DNA of 64,000 nucleotides from Pseudactinotalea terrae (GTDB lineage: Bacteria > Actinomycetota > Actinomycetes > Actinomycetales > Beutenbergiaceae): NCBI RefSeq assembly GCF_009733845.1, contig NZ_WNXZ01000001.1:1467129-1531128 (forward strand). The letters are read 5' to 3'. Of this stretch, positions 44,732 through 56,171 are shown piece after piece; positions within the stretch are counted from its first letter, which is position 1; each line of letters starts with the position of its first letter. The translations under genes and the position numbers were made by a program. The notes under the pieces were generated by a model. It ran no database searches. It saw only the letters and a program-made list of their open reading frames with translations, and was not told where the DNA came from.

Positions 44732-45553
44732 CTAACGTCGCCGTCCGCGACGAGAGGGCTTCTGACGACTCTTGCTCCGCGGTCGTGGCCCTCCTTGCCC
44801 GCCGCGTGTCGCCGCCTGTCCGCGCTGCGGCGGTGACGGCGACGGCGGCGACGACGACGACCCAGGCTCCTCACCCGCCGGCTGTTGCCGCCCGCGCGAG
44901 CTGTTGACGGTCCGGCCGCGCACGATCCCGATGAGGTCCTCGGTACGTTCGTCCTCACGGTCGATCGCCCACGCGAGCGCGACCGGCGCCTCGGGTGCGT
45001 GTGCCAGCGCTCGCGCGGTGACGTCCTTGCGGTGGTGCAGCCGCGCCAGCGACCTGGGCACCACGACGACCCCGACCCCGGCCGCCGCGAGCTCGATCGC
45101 CTCGACGGTCATCGTCGGCACCTCGCGCGGCGCCTCGCCCGGGGGTGCGAGCGCGCCCTCGACTGCTCCCGGGCGCCCCGCCCACAGCAGCACGTCGTCG
45201 GCAGGCTGCAGCAGCACGTCGTCCGCGAGATCATCCGGCTGGACGGCCTCGTCGTCCCCGAGGGCAGCGATCGCGTGCTCGCGAGAGACCACGACCACGG
45301 GCTCCTCGGTGTACAGGACGATCGCGTGCAGCACATCCCGGTCGACCGGCGGCCGGAGGATCGCTGCATCGAGATCACCGTCGATCACGGCTTGCGCCGC
45401 CTGGTCCGCGGAGATCGGGACCAGCTCGAGCCGGACACCCCGGTGGCGCTGCTGCCAGATTCCTGCCCACTTCGCGGGGGTCACGCCCGGCACGAAGCCG
45501 AGGCGAAAACCGGGATCCACGGCGTGATCGTCAGCAGGCCCTGGGTTGTCCAC
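44732..45553 (-). CDS. LysR-type substrate-binding domain protein lacking the HTH
   Basis: A 273-residue protein corresponding to the effector-binding part of a LysR regulator: FRLGFVPGVTPAKWAGIW, DLDAAILRPPV, VVVVSREHAIAAL and VEAIELAAAGVGVVVVPRSLARLHH. The expected N-terminal winged helix is absent and there is no coding room upstream for it. The C-terminal 50 residues are Ser/Pro/Gly-rich and end in a strongly basic RPRSKSRQKPSRRGRRR that could contact nucleic acid. GTG 45553 follows TACGCT by six bases. It is divergent from DUF5997, a pairing common in actinobacteria. Confidence 0.8.
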   Translation of the reverse strand: MDNPGPADDHAVDPGFRLGFVPGVTPAKWAGIWQQRHRGVRLELVPISADQAAQAVIDGDLDAAILRPPVDRDVLHAIVLYTEEPVVVVSREHAIAALGDDEAVQPDDLADDVLLQPADDVLLWAGRPGAVEGALAPPGEAPREVPTMTVEAIELAAAGVGVVVVPRSLARLHHRKDVTARALAHAPEAPVALAWAIDREDERTEDLIGIVRGRTVNSSRGRQQPAGEEPGSSSSPPSPSPPQRGQAATRGGQGGPRPRSKSRQKPSRRGRRR

Positions 45554-45559
45554 CACTCC

Positions 45560-45598
45560 AGCGTAGGCGTGGGAACGTCGCTGCCGCGGTCCTACGCT
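45560..45598. promoter_or_regulatory. Divergent leaderless promoters, LysR-like gene and DUF5997
   Basis: TACGCT on the minus strand (45560-45565) and TACGCT on the plus strand (45593-45598) each end six bases from their start codons (45553 and 45605). The symmetry makes co-regulation likely. Confidence 0.5.
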
Positions 45599-45604
45599 GG
45601 TCCC

Positions 45605-46730
<1,126 letters not shown>

Positions 46731-46741
46731 GCGAGCGGCGC

Positions 46742-47296
46742 TCAGCCCATCGTCTTGGCGCCGTCGATCGCCTCACGGATGATGTCGGCGTGGCCGGCGT
46801 GCTGGGCCGTCTCAGCCACGATGTGGATCATCGTGCGGCGCACGGTCCACTCCGCTCCGGGCTCGAACCATGGCGCCGCGGGAAGCGGGTGAGAGGTGTT
46901 GAGGTCGAGGCTGCGCAGGGTCTGCTCGGTCTCGGCCGCGACCTGCTCGTACATCGCGAGCACGCCTGCAACGGTCTCGCCCGGACCCATCGCGAACTCG
47001 GCCTCGCGGGCCGCGACGAACGCGAGCACGTCGGGTGAAGGGTCGGACCAGTCGATGGCGCCCCAGTCGACCGGGTCCTCGGGATGCTGCTCACCGTGGA
47101 CCGCGAACTCCATCCAGCTCTTCTCGGTGGCGGCGACGTGCTTGACCAGCCCTCCGAGGCAGAGCGCGCTGACCGTGGACCGCTCCCCCGCCTGCTGGTC
47201 CGTGACACCCGCCAGCGTCTGACGCAGGAATCCCCGGTGCCGGGCCAACGCCTCGATCAGGTCCTCGAGCTCACGTGACTCTTCGTTGATCGTCAT
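46742..47296 (-). CDS. DinB/DUF664-type four-helix protein 2
   Basis: A 184-residue DinB_2-like protein. Visible metal ligands: LGGLVKHVAATEKSWMEF, HPLP and the C-terminal HIVAETAQHAGHADIIREAIDG, the last being the DinB signature. Substrate unknown; mycothiol-dependent transferases belong here. It is the second such protein in the window (see 21393). ATG 47296 lies six bases after TAGCGT on the minus strand. Confidence 0.88.
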   Translation of the reverse strand: MTINEESRELEDLIEALARHRGFLRQTLAGVTDQQAGERSTVSALCLGGLVKHVAATEKSWMEFAVHGEQHPEDPVDWGAIDWSDPSPDVLAFVAAREAEFAMGPGETVAGVLAMYEQVAAETEQTLRSLDLNTSHPLPAAPWFEPGAEWTVRRTMIHIVAETAQHAGHADIIREAIDGAKTMG

Positions 47297-47349
47297 GCAC
47301 CGACGCTATCGGCGGGCACCGACACCGTGAGGCTCGCGCCATCCGCGAC

Positions 47350-47955
47350 TCAGTGCTCGGCCGCGACCTCGGCGTCAGTCTTGGCGTTCGCCGCGCGCTG
47401 GTGCGCGGTGAGCGACATCCGGTCGATCCACGCCAACGCCATCGCAGACACGATGAAGGCGAGGTGGATGATCGTCTGCCACATCATGTCGTCGGGCGTC
47501 GGCGGGTCGACACCTTCGATCGTCTGGCCTGAGGCGATGAATGTCCGAAGGAGATGGATCGAGCTGATGCCGATGATGCTCATCGCGAGCTTGGTCTTGA
47601 GCACGTTCGCGTTGACGTGGCTGAGCCACTCGGGCTGATCGGGGTGCCCGTCGATCCGCAGTCGGGAGACGAAGGTCTCGTAACCACCCACGATCACCAT
47701 GATCAACAGGTTCGAGATCATCACGACGTCCACCAGCCCGAGGACCGCCAGCATCGTGGTGGCCTCGTTCATGTGGGTCGGGTCGAGGATGACGTCGTGG
47801 ATCAGGTGCCAGAGCTCGACCATGAACTGCCACACGTAGACGAGCTGCGCGACGATCAGGCCGAGATAGAGCGGAGCCTGCAGCCAGCGCGACAGGAAAA
47901 TGAGGTGGCCGAGCGGAGCGATCGGACGCTGCGGCTGCGAGGGGGACGATGTCAC
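47350..47955 (-). CDS. YqhA-family membrane protein
   Basis: A 201-residue inner-membrane protein of the TIGR00645/YqhA family, with about four helices and the conserved [21 protein letters not shown] and [25 protein letters not shown]. The function is unknown; it has been loosely linked to membrane stress. GTG 47955 follows TACTCT by seven bases and is favoured over an in-frame start 26 codons upstream that would lie before the inferred transcript start. Confidence 0.85.
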   Translation of the reverse strand: MTSSPSQPQRPIAPLGHLIFLSRWLQAPLYLGLIVAQLVYVWQFMVELWHLIHDVILDPTHMNEATTMLAVLGLVDVVMISNLLIMVIVGGYETFVSRLRIDGHPDQPEWLSHVNANVLKTKLAMSIIGISSIHLLRTFIASGQTIEGVDPPTPDDMMWQTIIHLAFIVSAMALAWIDRMSLTAHQRAANAKTDAEVAAEH

Positions 47956-48047
47956 GGCGGGAAGAGTAACAACCGGCGCTGATGCCTCTGCTGCCACGGA
48001 CCCGGTCGATCTGCCCTGTGTGGCGAACGCCACACGCTGCGTCTCGA

Positions 48048-49391
48048 TCAGGCGGCGCGTTGCATCTCACGGGGTCGCACGTACACGAATCCTCGGCCCG
48101 GCCTGTCGTGCAGGATGAGCCGCGGTCGCAGCCCACGGCGGTGGGCCAGGATCGCTCCGACCAGCGCCGCACCCAGCAGCGGACCGAGGCCGGTGACCAC
48201 CATGGCCAGCTGGGCACCTGAGTGGTCGGCGACGAACCCGATGAGGGTTCCCGAGATCGCCTGCGCACCGAAGAAGACCATGATGTAGACCGCCATCACG
48301 CGGCCGCGCATCGACGGCGAGACCGTCGTCTGGATGAGCGTGTTGCCACCGGTCAGGTAGTACAGCGCCACCGCTCCGACGGCCACCAGCACCACGACGA
48401 ACAGCACCTGCACGCCCACGAGGGCAGCGACCACCTGCAGCGCACCCAGCGCCATGGCCAGGTACACGAGCTGACGCAGCCCCACCCGCGCGCGCCGCGC
48501 CGAGGCGATCGAGCCGATCACGGCTCCGGCGGCCACGGAGGCGCTCAGCAGCCCGTACCCACCGGCTCCGGAGCGGAACACGTTGTCGGCGTAGGCGGAC
48601 AGCACGGTGGCCAGGTTGATGCCGGTGAGCGCCACGAAGCCGATCAGCACCACGGTCCACATGATCTCCGGGCTCTGACGAACGTGCACGAGACCGGCCT
48701 TGAGCTGTCCCTTCTCGCGTGCGACACGCGGCGCCGGGGACAGCTTCGAGGCGTCCATCTTCGCCAGCAGCATCACCGCCACCACGCCCGCAGCCGCGTT
48801 GATGAGGAACGCGGGACCCTCGCCCCAGGCAGCGATCGCGACACCCGCGATCGCGGGCCCGACCAGACCGCCCAGCTGGAACACCGTGGAGTTCAGGCTG
48901 ATCGCGTTGCGGAGGTTGTCACCTCCGGCGACCTCGACGACGAAAGCCTGCCGTGCCGGGTTGTCCGGCACGGTGGCGAGACCCAGGATGAAGGCGCTGA
49001 GCAGGATGTGCCAGGGCTGCACCGCACCCGTGACCACGAGCACACCGAGGGTGAGCGCGGAGGCAGCGAAGATCGACTGGGTGATCGCCAGGATCGCGCG
49101 CTTGCTGTACCGGTCGGCGAGGACGCCGCCCCACAGCCCGAACAGCAGCATGGGACCCAGCTGCAACGTCACCGTCAGGCCGACGAGAGCCACGTTCCCC
49201 GACAGCTGCAGGATCAGCCAGTCCTGGGCGATCCGCTGCATCCAGCCGCCGGGGTTCGTGAGGAGCTGCGAGGCCACGTAGAGCCGGTAGTTCGACTCCC
49301 GCAGCGCTGGAAAGGTGCGGACGATGCCGCGCCGTGGCGCGGACCGGAGTGCATCGAAGGAGAGGTGTGGGCGGGGCGCAGCGACGGTCAC
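48048..49391 (-). CDS. MFS transporter
   Basis: A 447-residue transporter with about twelve helices. The MFS motif A region [17 protein letters not shown] is near residue 80, and the fold and [23 protein letters not shown] resemble the MFS_3 enterobactin-exporter family (EntS-like). GTG 49391 has AGGA four bases upstream. It is divergent from a LysR gene over 129 bases and is probably its target. Drug or siderophore export is inferred from the subfamily only. Confidence 0.85.
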   Translation of the reverse strand: MTVAAPRPHLSFDALRSAPRRGIVRTFPALRESNYRLYVASQLLTNPGGWMQRIAQDWLILQLSGNVALVGLTVTLQLGPMLLFGLWGGVLADRYSKRAILAITQSIFAASALTLGVLVVTGAVQPWHILLSAFILGLATVPDNPARQAFVVEVAGGDNLRNAISLNSTVFQLGGLVGPAIAGVAIAAWGEGPAFLINAAAGVVAVMLLAKMDASKLSPAPRVAREKGQLKAGLVHVRQSPEIMWTVVLIGFVALTGINLATVLSAYADNVFRSGAGGYGLLSASVAAGAVIGSIASARRARVGLRQLVYLAMALGALQVVAALVGVQVLFVVVLVAVGAVALYYLTGGNTLIQTTVSPSMRGRVMAVYIMVFFGAQAISGTLIGFVADHSGAQLAMVVTGLGPLLGAALVGAILAHRRGLRPRLILHDRPGRGFVYVRPREMQRAA

Positions 49392-49462
49392 GGGTTCCTG
49401 GAAGTCTCGAGTCGTAACGTTTCGAGTTTTGAGGGTACCGTCGTCGACGCTAGCGACCAGAC

Positions 49463-49487
49463 TTATCCGCCCTATAGTCGTGATAAT
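49463..49487. promoter_or_regulatory. Putative LysR operator and LysR promoter
   Basis: TTATC-N14-GATAA (49463-49486) lies between the divergent MFS and LysR genes in an AT-richer patch. TGATAAT at 49481-49487 could be the -10 of the LysR gene. LysR proteins usually bind T-N11-A palindromes, so the exact spacing is not canonical. Confidence 0.4.
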
Positions 49488-49520
49488 CCCCTGTGATGAG
49501 CGTCTCAGAGAGGTGGACTC

Positions 49521-50369
49521 GTGTTCGAGCCACAGCACCTCCGCACCTTCCTCGCGGTCACCTCGACCCTGAGCTTCACGCGAGCCGCGCACCTGCTCGG
49601 CGTGAGTCAGCCGAGCGTCAGCCAGCAGATCAAGCGGCTGGAGCAGGCCGCCGAGCGGCCGTTGCTCAACCGCGACACCCACTCGGTCCGACTGACCGAG
49701 CACGGTGAGGCGATGGCGGGGTTCGCGCGCACGATCCTCGCTGCGCACGAAGAGGCCGAGGCCTACTTCGCCTCCCCCACGATGACCGGTCGGCTGCGCT
49801 TCGGCGCCGCGGACGACCTCGCGCTCGCCCAGCTCCCCGGCGTGCTGCGCGCCTTCCGACAGCTGCACCCCTCGATCCAGCTCGACCTGACCGTCGGCCA
49901 GACGTCGATGCTCCGGCGCCGGCTGGACGCCAACCAGCTCGACCTGGTCTTCGTCAAGGAGGCGCCAGGCACCACCACGGGCACCCTCGTGCGCCGCGAC
50001 CCGCTCGTGTGGGTCGCGATCCCGGGCACCCGACTCGTGCCGGACGAGCCGATCCCGCTCGTCGCCTACTCGGCGCCCTCGCTCAGCCGCCTCACGGCGA
50101 CCCGGGTGCTCGCCGAGGCCGGCCGCACCTGGCGCATCACGTGCAAGGTCCTCGAGGTCAACGGCGTGCTCGCCGCGGTCCGTGCCGGGCTGGGCATCGC
50201 CCCGTTCCCGGCATCGCTGGTACCAGCGGACCTCCAGGTGCTGTCCCCCGGCCCAGACCTACCCGCACTCGGGGACGTCGATCTCACGCTGCTCGCCAAC
50301 CCGCTGACCGAGCGCGCACCGATCGAGGCGCTCACGACGGCGATCCTGCGACACCGCCCAGCGAGCTGA
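49521..50369 (+). CDS. LysR-family transcriptional regulator
   Basis: A 282-residue regulator: winged helix at 1-60 (FLAVTSTLSFTRAAHLLGVSQPSVSQQIKRLE) and an effector domain from about 88 on with LRFGAADDLAL, LDLVFVKEA and LAAVRAGLGIAPFPASL. GTG 49521 has AGAGAGG upstream. It is divergent from the MFS transporter and probably controls it. The inducer is unknown. Confidence 0.92.
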   Translation: MFEPQHLRTFLAVTSTLSFTRAAHLLGVSQPSVSQQIKRLEQAAERPLLNRDTHSVRLTEHGEAMAGFARTILAAHEEAEAYFASPTMTGRLRFGAADDLALAQLPGVLRAFRQLHPSIQLDLTVGQTSMLRRRLDANQLDLVFVKEAPGTTTGTLVRRDPLVWVAIPGTRLVPDEPIPLVAYSAPSLSRLTATRVLAEAGRTWRITCKVLEVNGVLAAVRAGLGIAPFPASLVPADLQVLSPGPDLPALGDVDLTLLANPLTERAPIEALTTAILRHRPAS

Positions 50370-50385
50370 GCCCCGGGCCCTCGGC

Positions 50386-51747
50386 TCAGGCGAGGACGGG
50401 GAGCAGTCGGGTGGCGACGTCGTCCTGGTACGGCCCGACGATCACGAGGTGACGAGGCAGCGAGGTGAGCTCGGCGGCCAACGCACGAACGTCGTCGGCG
50501 GTCACAGCCTGGATCTTGGCGAGGTTCTCCTCGACGGTGGTGAACTCCCCGAGCGTCAGCTCGGCGCGCCCCAGCCGGGACATGCGCGAGCCGGAGTCCT
50601 CCAGGCCCAGCACCAGTCCGCCGCACACCTGGCCGATACCCCGCTGCAGCTCAGCGCCGTCGACAAGCTCGGCCGCGAGCCGCTCGAGCTGGTCGGCGAG
50701 GATCTCGACGACGGCGTCCACCTTGCCGGGCGCGCAGCCGGCGTACAGGCCGAACAGGCCCGCGTCGGCGTAGCCCGAGGCGAACGAGTACACCGAGTAG
50801 GCGAGGCCACGCTTCTCACGGACCTCCTGGAACAGGCGCGAGCTCATCGAGCCGCCGAGGATCGCGTTGAGCACACTCATCGCGAACCGGCGCTCGTCAC
50901 CGGCGACCAGGCCGAGCCCCCCGAGCACCACGTTCGCCTGCTCGGTGGGGCGGGACACCGTCAGCGCGGTGCCCTCGGTCGGGACCGCCGTGACATCACC
51001 GGGATGCCGCCGGCCGGCGGGGTGGGCACCCTGCTCGAGCGACCACCCGCCGGCCTCGACGGCCTCCAGGACCTGGTCGCAGAGCGTGTCGTGGTCCACA
51101 CCGCCGGCAGCGGTGACGACCAGCTCGGCGGGGTTGTACGTGCGCCGGTAGTGATCGAGCACGGCCGCGCGGGGCACGGACTGGATCGTCGTAGGCGTTC
51201 CGCCGATCGGGCGGCCCAGCGGGTGCTCGCCGAAGACGGCGCCCGCGAACCGCTCGTGCACGACGTCGGTCGGGTCGTCCTCGTTCATCGCGATCTCTTC
51301 GAGGATGACGCCGCGCTCGCTCTCGAACTCATCGGCATCGAGCAGCGAGGAGGTGACCATGTCGATGATGACGTCGGTCGACATGGGCAGGTCGGCATCG
51401 AGCACCCGGGCGTAGTAGCAGGTGTGCTCCTTGCCGGTGGCGGCGTTGACCTCACCGCCCACGGCGTCGAAAGCCGAGGCGATCTCCATCGCCGATCGGC
51501 TCGGGGTGCCCTTGAACAGCAGGTGCTCGAGGAAGTGGGTCGAGCCGTGGTGACCGTCGCTCTCGTCACGAGAGCCGACGCCCACCCACGCCCCGATGGC
51601 GGCCGAGCGCTGACCGGGCATCGCCTCGGTCAGCACTCGGACCCCACCAGGTAGGACGGAGCGGCGCACCGTCCCCGAACCGTCGCCGGCCTCGATGGTC
51701 AGCTCGGTGTCCGGCTGACCGGCCGGGCCGAGGATCAGCTCAGGCAT
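50386..51747 (-). CDS. M16-family zinc peptidase
   Basis: A 453-residue processing-protease-like peptidase. The inverted zinc motif HFLEH is at about 70-74 within STHFLEHLLFKGT, with the distal glutamate in ERGVILEEIAMNEDDP. The second half contains the R-Y pair region EVREKRGLAYSVYSF. The rpsO-pnp-M16 order is conserved in actinobacteria. It starts nine bases after pnp. No signal peptide, so cytoplasmic. Confidence 0.93.
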   Translation of the reverse strand: MPELILGPAGQPDTELTIEAGDGSGTVRRSVLPGGVRVLTEAMPGQRSAAIGAWVGVGSRDESDGHHGSTHFLEHLLFKGTPSRSAMEIASAFDAVGGEVNAATGKEHTCYYARVLDADLPMSTDVIIDMVTSSLLDADEFESERGVILEEIAMNEDDPTDVVHERFAGAVFGEHPLGRPIGGTPTTIQSVPRAAVLDHYRRTYNPAELVVTAAGGVDHDTLCDQVLEAVEAGGWSLEQGAHPAGRRHPGDVTAVPTEGTALTVSRPTEQANVVLGGLGLVAGDERRFAMSVLNAILGGSMSSRLFQEVREKRGLAYSVYSFASGYADAGLFGLYAGCAPGKVDAVVEILADQLERLAAELVDGAELQRGIGQVCGGLVLGLEDSGSRMSRLGRAELTLGEFTTVEENLAKIQAVTADDVRALAAELTSLPRHLVIVGPYQDDVATRLLPVLA

Positions 51748-51756
51748 GGAGGCCGA

Positions 51757-53991
51757 TCAGGCCTCGACCGACTCGTCGGCCTCGTCGGCTGTGCGCTCGG
51801 CAGCGTCGTCCTCCTCGACCACGGCGTGAAGCGAGAGCTTCCCGCGCGGATCGATCTCGGCGAGCTCGACCTGGACCTTCTGACCCACGCTGAGCACGTC
51901 CTCGACCGCCTCGATCCGCTTGCCGCCGACCAGACGACGGACCTGGCTGATGTGCAGCAGGCCGTCCTTGCCCGGGCTGAGCGAGATGAACGCGCCGAAC
52001 GACGTGGTCTTGACGACCGTGCCGACGAAGCGCTCGCCGATCTCCGGCATGTGCGGGTTCGCGATGGCGTTGATCGCCTGCCGCGCGGCCTCGGCCGACG
52101 GTCCGTCGGTCGCGCCGATGAACACGGTGCCGTCGTCCTCGATCGAGATGTCGGCGCCCGTGTCGTCCTGGATCTGGTTGATCATCTTGCCCTTGGGGCC
52201 GATGACCTCACCGATCTTGTCGACGGGGACCTTGACGGTGATGACGCGCGGCGCGGTCGGAGCCATCTCGTCCGGGGAGTCGATGGCCTCGGCCATGACG
52301 TCCAGGATGTGGAGGCGGGCCTCCTTGGCCTGGGTGAGCGCCGAGGCGAGCACCGAGGCGGGGATGCCTTCCAGCTTGGTGTCGAGCTGGATCGCGGTCA
52401 CGAACTCACGGGTACCGGCGACCTTGAAGTCCATGTCGCCGAACGCGTCCTCGGCACCGAGGATGTCGGTGAGAGCCGCGAACTTGGTCTCGCCGTCGAT
52501 CTCCTCGCTGACCAGACCCATCGCGATGCCGGCGACCGGGGCGCGCAGCGGCACACCGGCGTTCAGCAGCGACAGCGTGGACGCGCACACCGATCCCATC
52601 GAGGTCGAGCCGTTGGAGCCCAGCGCCTCGCTGACCTGACGGATCGCGTAGGGGAACTCGTCACGCGAAGGCAGCACCGGCATGATCGCGCGCTCGGCGA
52701 GCGCACCGTGGCCGATCTCGCGACGCTTCGGCGACCCGACGCGGCCGGTCTCACCGGTCGAGTAGGGCGGGAAGTTGTAGTTGTGCATGTAGCGCTTGCG
52801 CGTCTGGGGCGACAGCGTGTCGAGCTGCTGCTCCATCTTGAGCATGTTCAGCGTGGTGACACCCATGATCTGGGTCTCGCCGCGCTCGAACAGCGCCGAG
52901 CCGTGCACGCGAGGAAGCACCTCCACCTCGGCGGACAGGGTGCGGATGTCCCGCAGGCCGCGGCCGTCGATGCGGAAGCCGTCGGAGATGATCCGGCGGC
53001 GGATCAGCTTCTTCTGCACGCTGCGGTACGCGGCGTGCAGCTCCTTCTCGCGACCGTCGAAGCCTGCCTGCAGGGCGCCGATCATGGCGTCCTTGATCTC
53101 GTCGAGGCGGTTCTCCCGCTCCTGCTTGCCCGCGATGCTCAGCGCCTCCTCGAGCGCGCTGGTGACCTCGGACTCGACGGCGGCGTAGGCGTCGTCGGCG
53201 TAGTCCGGGAACAGCGGGAACTCCTGGACCTCCTTGGCGACGCGACCCGCGAGGTCGAGCTGCGCCTCGGCCAGCACCCGGATCGGCGCCTTGGCGGCCT
53301 CGAGGCCCTCGGCCACGATCTCCTCGGTCGGGGCTCCGACGCCCTGCTCCTTCATGAGCGTCCAGGCGTTGTCGGTGGCCTCGGCCTCGATCATGGCGAT
53401 CGCGACATCGTCGCCGACGATCCGGCCCGCGACGACCATCGAGAAGACGGCCCGCTCCAGCTCGGAGTAACGCGGGAACGCGACCCACTGACCGTCGATC
53501 AGCGCGATGCGGACGGCGCCGACCGGGCCGGAGAACGGCAGACCGGAGATCTGCGTGGAGATCGAGGCGCCGTTGATGGCGACCACGTCGTAGGCGTCGT
53601 CGGGGTGGATCGAGAGCACCGTCTCGACGACCTGGACCTCGTTGCGCAGGCCCTTGACGAACAGCGGGCGCAGCGGGCGGTCGATCAGGCGGCAGGCCAG
53701 GATCGCCTCGGTCGAGGGGCGGCCCTCGCGGCGGAAGAACGAGCCGGGGATCTTGCCCGCGGCGTACTGACGCTCTTCCACGTCGACCGTCAGCGGGAAG
53801 AAGTCGAAGCCTTCACGGGGGTGCCTGCCCGCCGTGGTGGTCGACAGGACGGTCGTCTCCTCGTCGAGGTAGACGACGACCGCGCCGCCGGCCTGCTTGG
53901 CCAGCCGACCGGTCTCGAAGCGGATGGTGCGCGTGCCGAAGGTGCCGTTGTCGATGACGGCCTCGGCGAACTGGATCTCGGGACCCTCCAT
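51757..53991 (-). CDS. pnp: Polynucleotide phosphorylase / GpsI
   Basis: 3'-5' exoribonuclease and polymerase, 744 residues. Two RNase PH domains (about 12-240 and 330-560) are joined by a helical linker; [15 protein letters not shown] and the metal-site [18 protein letters not shown] are intact. KH (about 600-660, [15 protein letters not shown]) and S1 (about 670-735) RNA-binding domains follow. An acidic tail ends the protein. ATG 53991 opens [16 protein letters not shown]; a GGAGGGC ribosome-binding site precedes it. The 208-base leader region carries the rpsO terminator. Confidence 0.97.
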   Translation of the reverse strand: MEGPEIQFAEAVIDNGTFGTRTIRFETGRLAKQAGGAVVVYLDEETTVLSTTTAGRHPREGFDFFPLTVDVEERQYAAGKIPGSFFRREGRPSTEAILACRLIDRPLRPLFVKGLRNEVQVVETVLSIHPDDAYDVVAINGASISTQISGLPFSGPVGAVRIALIDGQWVAFPRYSELERAVFSMVVAGRIVGDDVAIAMIEAEATDNAWTLMKEQGVGAPTEEIVAEGLEAAKAPIRVLAEAQLDLAGRVAKEVQEFPLFPDYADDAYAAVESEVTSALEEALSIAGKQERENRLDEIKDAMIGALQAGFDGREKELHAAYRSVQKKLIRRRIISDGFRIDGRGLRDIRTLSAEVEVLPRVHGSALFERGETQIMGVTTLNMLKMEQQLDTLSPQTRKRYMHNYNFPPYSTGETGRVGSPKRREIGHGALAERAIMPVLPSRDEFPYAIRQVSEALGSNGSTSMGSVCASTLSLLNAGVPLRAPVAGIAMGLVSEEIDGETKFAALTDILGAEDAFGDMDFKVAGTREFVTAIQLDTKLEGIPASVLASALTQAKEARLHILDVMAEAIDSPDEMAPTAPRVITVKVPVDKIGEVIGPKGKMINQIQDDTGADISIEDDGTVFIGATDGPSAEAARQAINAIANPHMPEIGERFVGTVVKTTSFGAFISLSPGKDGLLHISQVRRLVGGKRIEAVEDVLSVGQKVQVELAEIDPRGKLSLHAVVEEDDAAERTADEADESVEA

Positions 53992-54159
53992 GGGTGCCCT
54001 CCTTCGTGTTCGGCCCCCGGGCTTCACGTGGTCATCGATCGAGGCCCACGGATCCGGGACAAGCCCGCTCCGGGAGCCACTACCGAGGACCGCGGGTCCG
54101 GCGGGCAGTGGTGGTATTCGTGTTGTGGGTGATGCGGTGCCGCGTGGTGCGACACAAGA

Positions 54160-54192
54160 ACCGGCCCGGACCCGAGGAGGGTCCGAGCCGGT
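54160..54192 (-). terminator. Rho-independent terminator after rpsO
   Basis: Fourteen-base arms (54160-54173 and 54179-54192) pair with one wobble around a five-base loop, followed on the minus strand by TTCTTGT. It starts eight bases after the rpsO stop, so pnp must have its own promoter or depend on read-through. Confidence 0.82.
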
Positions 54193-54199
54193 GTGAGCG

Positions 54200-54469
54200 C
54201 TATCGGCGCAGGCCGAGCCGCTCGATGAGCGAGCGGTAGCGCTCGATGTCGACGTCGCGCAGGTAGCCGAGAAGACGGCGACGCTGACCGACGAGGAGGA
54301 GCAGACCACGACGGCTGTGGTGGTCGTGCTTGTGGTCCTTGAAGTGCTCGGTGAGGTCGGTGATGCGCTTGCTGAGCAGCGCGATCTGCACCTCGGGAGA
54401 GCCCGTGTCGCCCGGGGTCGTGGCGTACTCGGCGATGATCTGCTGCTTGACGGCTGAATCCAGGGCCAC
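54200..54469 (-). CDS. rpsO: 30S ribosomal protein S15
   Basis: An 89-residue protein, the standard S15 length. The rRNA-binding signature [19 protein letters not shown] (near residues 39-57) and the C-terminal [15 protein letters not shown] are intact. GTG 54469 has AAGGAG at the ideal distance. S15 autoregulates by binding its leader in several bacteria; the roughly 90-base leader here (to 54558) is long enough but I cannot confirm a pseudoknot. Confidence 0.98.
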   Translation of the reverse strand: MALDSAVKQQIIAEYATTPGDTGSPEVQIALLSKRITDLTEHFKDHKHDHHSRRGLLLLVGQRRRLLGYLRDVDIERYRSLIERLGLRR

Positions 54470-54558
54470 TGGTTCTCCTTCAGAGAATCGTTGCGCGGAG
54501 CACCGGGGCTGGTTCACCCGGGCATGACGAGACCGCGGCCGATCGAACGGCAGCGCTC

Positions 54559-54564
54559 AGACTA
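54559..54564 (-). promoter_or_regulatory. -10 hexamer TAGTCT, probable rpsO promoter
   Basis: On the minus strand, GATAGTCT lies right after the GNAT stop, with TTCACC about 18 bases further upstream as a weak -35. It would give an rpsO leader of roughly 85 bases. Confidence 0.4.
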
Positions 54565-55131
54565 TCAGCCGGGCTCGGGATCGGTGAATCTGCGCCCCAG
54601 GAGGTGCGATCCGGGCGCGATCTCCGCGACGTGCACCCATCCGGAGGCGCTGTACAGGGCACGGGCCGCGTGCGCCTCGGCATCGACCACGAGCAACGCC
54701 GTGCGGGCCCCGACCGCACGCAGGTCCTCGACCGTGGCGTCGTGCAGCAGCCGGCCCAGCCCACGTCCGCGCGCACCGCTCGTCACGGCGAGCTCCACCA
54801 GCTCTCCGTGCCCGCCCAGCCAGCCCTGGGCCACCGCCGCCGGGAGCCGCTGCCGAAGCGTCTGGGTGAACCACTGGTCGTCCGCGCCGAGCAGCCCGTA
54901 CGCGAAGCCGACCACCCTCCCCGCCTGCAGCGCGGCGACCAGCCGGAAACCGGGGTAGCCGGCGTGCTGCACCAACTTGCCCTCCGCCCACTGCCCTGCC
55001 CGCACCGGGTCCTCGTGGTGGGGCGGCTCGGTGAACGCCTCGACGAAGATCTCGCCCAGCCGTGCGCGGAGCGCCGTGTCCGCGCGGATCGCCTCGCCGT
55101 CGTACCGGCGGATCTCGACGGCGGGGCTCAC
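54565..55131 (-). CDS. GNAT-family N-acetyltransferase 2
   Basis: A 188-residue acetyltransferase. The acetyl-CoA loop is in ELAVTSGARGRGLGRLLHD (near residue 118; RGRGLG equals R/Q-x-x-G-x-G/A), followed by ALYSASGWVHVAEIAPGSHL. GTG 55131 overlaps the ribF stop as GTGA, so it is translated after ribF. Substrate unknown. Confidence 0.87.
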   Translation of the reverse strand: MSPAVEIRRYDGEAIRADTALRARLGEIFVEAFTEPPHHEDPVRAGQWAEGKLVQHAGYPGFRLVAALQAGRVVGFAYGLLGADDQWFTQTLRQRLPAAVAQGWLGGHGELVELAVTSGARGRGLGRLLHDATVEDLRAVGARTALLVVDAEAHAARALYSASGWVHVAEIAPGSHLLGRRFTDPEPG

Positions 55132-56093
55132 CCGATCGGGCGCCTCACGCCCAGCAGGTCGGCAGCCTGGGCGACGTCGGCGTGCATCTGCCCCACCAGC
55201 GGCTCGATGCCCTCGAACTTCAGGGTCGGCCGCAGGTGGTGCGTGAACTCGACCACGACCTCCTCGTCGTACAGGTCGAGGTCGGTGCGCCCGAGCACGT
55301 GGGCCTCGACCTGGCGCACCTCGCCGTCGAAGGTCGGGTTGGTGCCGACCGAGATCGCGGCCGGCAGCCGCACGGCGTCGGGCGTGCCCCAACCACGCCA
55401 GAGCCATCCGGCGTACACGCCGTCGGCGGGAACGGTGCCCGACGAGGTCGGGGCCAGGTTCGCCGTCGGGAACCCCAGCTCCCGACCGCGCGCCTCCCCG
55501 TGCACCACGACGCCGCGCATCCGGTGCGGGCGGCCGAGCACGGCGGCCGCCTGCGCCACGTCACCGGCGGCGAGGAGCTCGCGCACCCACGTGGAGGACC
55601 AACGCCGCCGCGTGCCGGCGGCCTCGATGTCGTGGACCACGTCGACGGCGAAGCCCAGCTCCTCCCCCAGCTCGCGCATGGTCTCGCGGTCGCCCGAGTT
55701 CTCCAGTCCGAACCGGATGTCCTCGCCGACGACGACACGGCGCACCTTGAGCGCGTCGACCAGGTAGCGGGAGACGAACTCGCGCGGGGTCAGCCGCGCG
55801 AAGTCGAGGTCGTAGGCGATCACGAGCACGCCGTCGAGGCCGGTCTCGGCGAGGAGCTCGAGGCGGTCCTCGGGCCCGGTGAGCAGCACCGGCGAGGCGT
55901 CCGGTCGGTGCACGGCGGCAGGGTGCGGCTCGAACGTGACGGCGACCGCGCTGGCCTCCACGGCGCGGGCCGCGGCGATCGTGACACCGAGCACGGCGCG
56001 GTGCCCGAGGTGGACGCCGTCGAAGTTCCCGATCGTGGCGACGCTGGCGCGCAGCTCAGCAGGGACCTCATCGATTTCGTGCCAGACCTGCAC
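55128..56093 (-). CDS. ribF: Bifunctional riboflavin kinase/FAD synthetase RibF
   Basis: Makes FMN from riboflavin and then FAD. The protein has 321 residues. The adenylyltransferase domain carries GNFDGVHLGH (near residue 22) and WSSTWVRELLAAGD; the kinase domain has HGEARGRELGFPTANLAP (near residue 195) and the catalytic EAHVLGRTDLDLYDEEVVVEF. GTG 56093 begins MQVWHEIDEVP. It lies after the DUF4185-like gene on the same strand with a 78-base gap. Confidence 0.96.
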   Translation of the reverse strand: MQVWHEIDEVPAELRASVATIGNFDGVHLGHRAVLGVTIAAARAVEASAVAVTFEPHPAAVHRPDASPVLLTGPEDRLELLAETGLDGVLVIAYDLDFARLTPREFVSRYLVDALKVRRVVVGEDIRFGLENSGDRETMRELGEELGFAVDVVHDIEAAGTRRRWSSTWVRELLAAGDVAQAAAVLGRPHRMRGVVVHGEARGRELGFPTANLAPTSSGTVPADGVYAGWLWRGWGTPDAVRLPAAISVGTNPTFDGEVRQVEAHVLGRTDLDLYDEEVVVEFTHHLRPTLKFEGIEPLVGQMHADVAQAADLLGVRRPIG

Positions 56094-56171
56094 CCGTTAC
56101 CCTCGCTCGTTGTCATCGCTGCCGCGGGCCAGCCTGCCACCGCGGGCCACCGGGTGACGAATCAGGCCCGA

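Noticed and set aside
51826..54132. A 768-codon plus-strand ORF
   Set aside because: It is the mirror frame of pnp; its translation is a low-complexity Arg/Leu/Asp/His mix typical of antisense reading of GC-rich genes.
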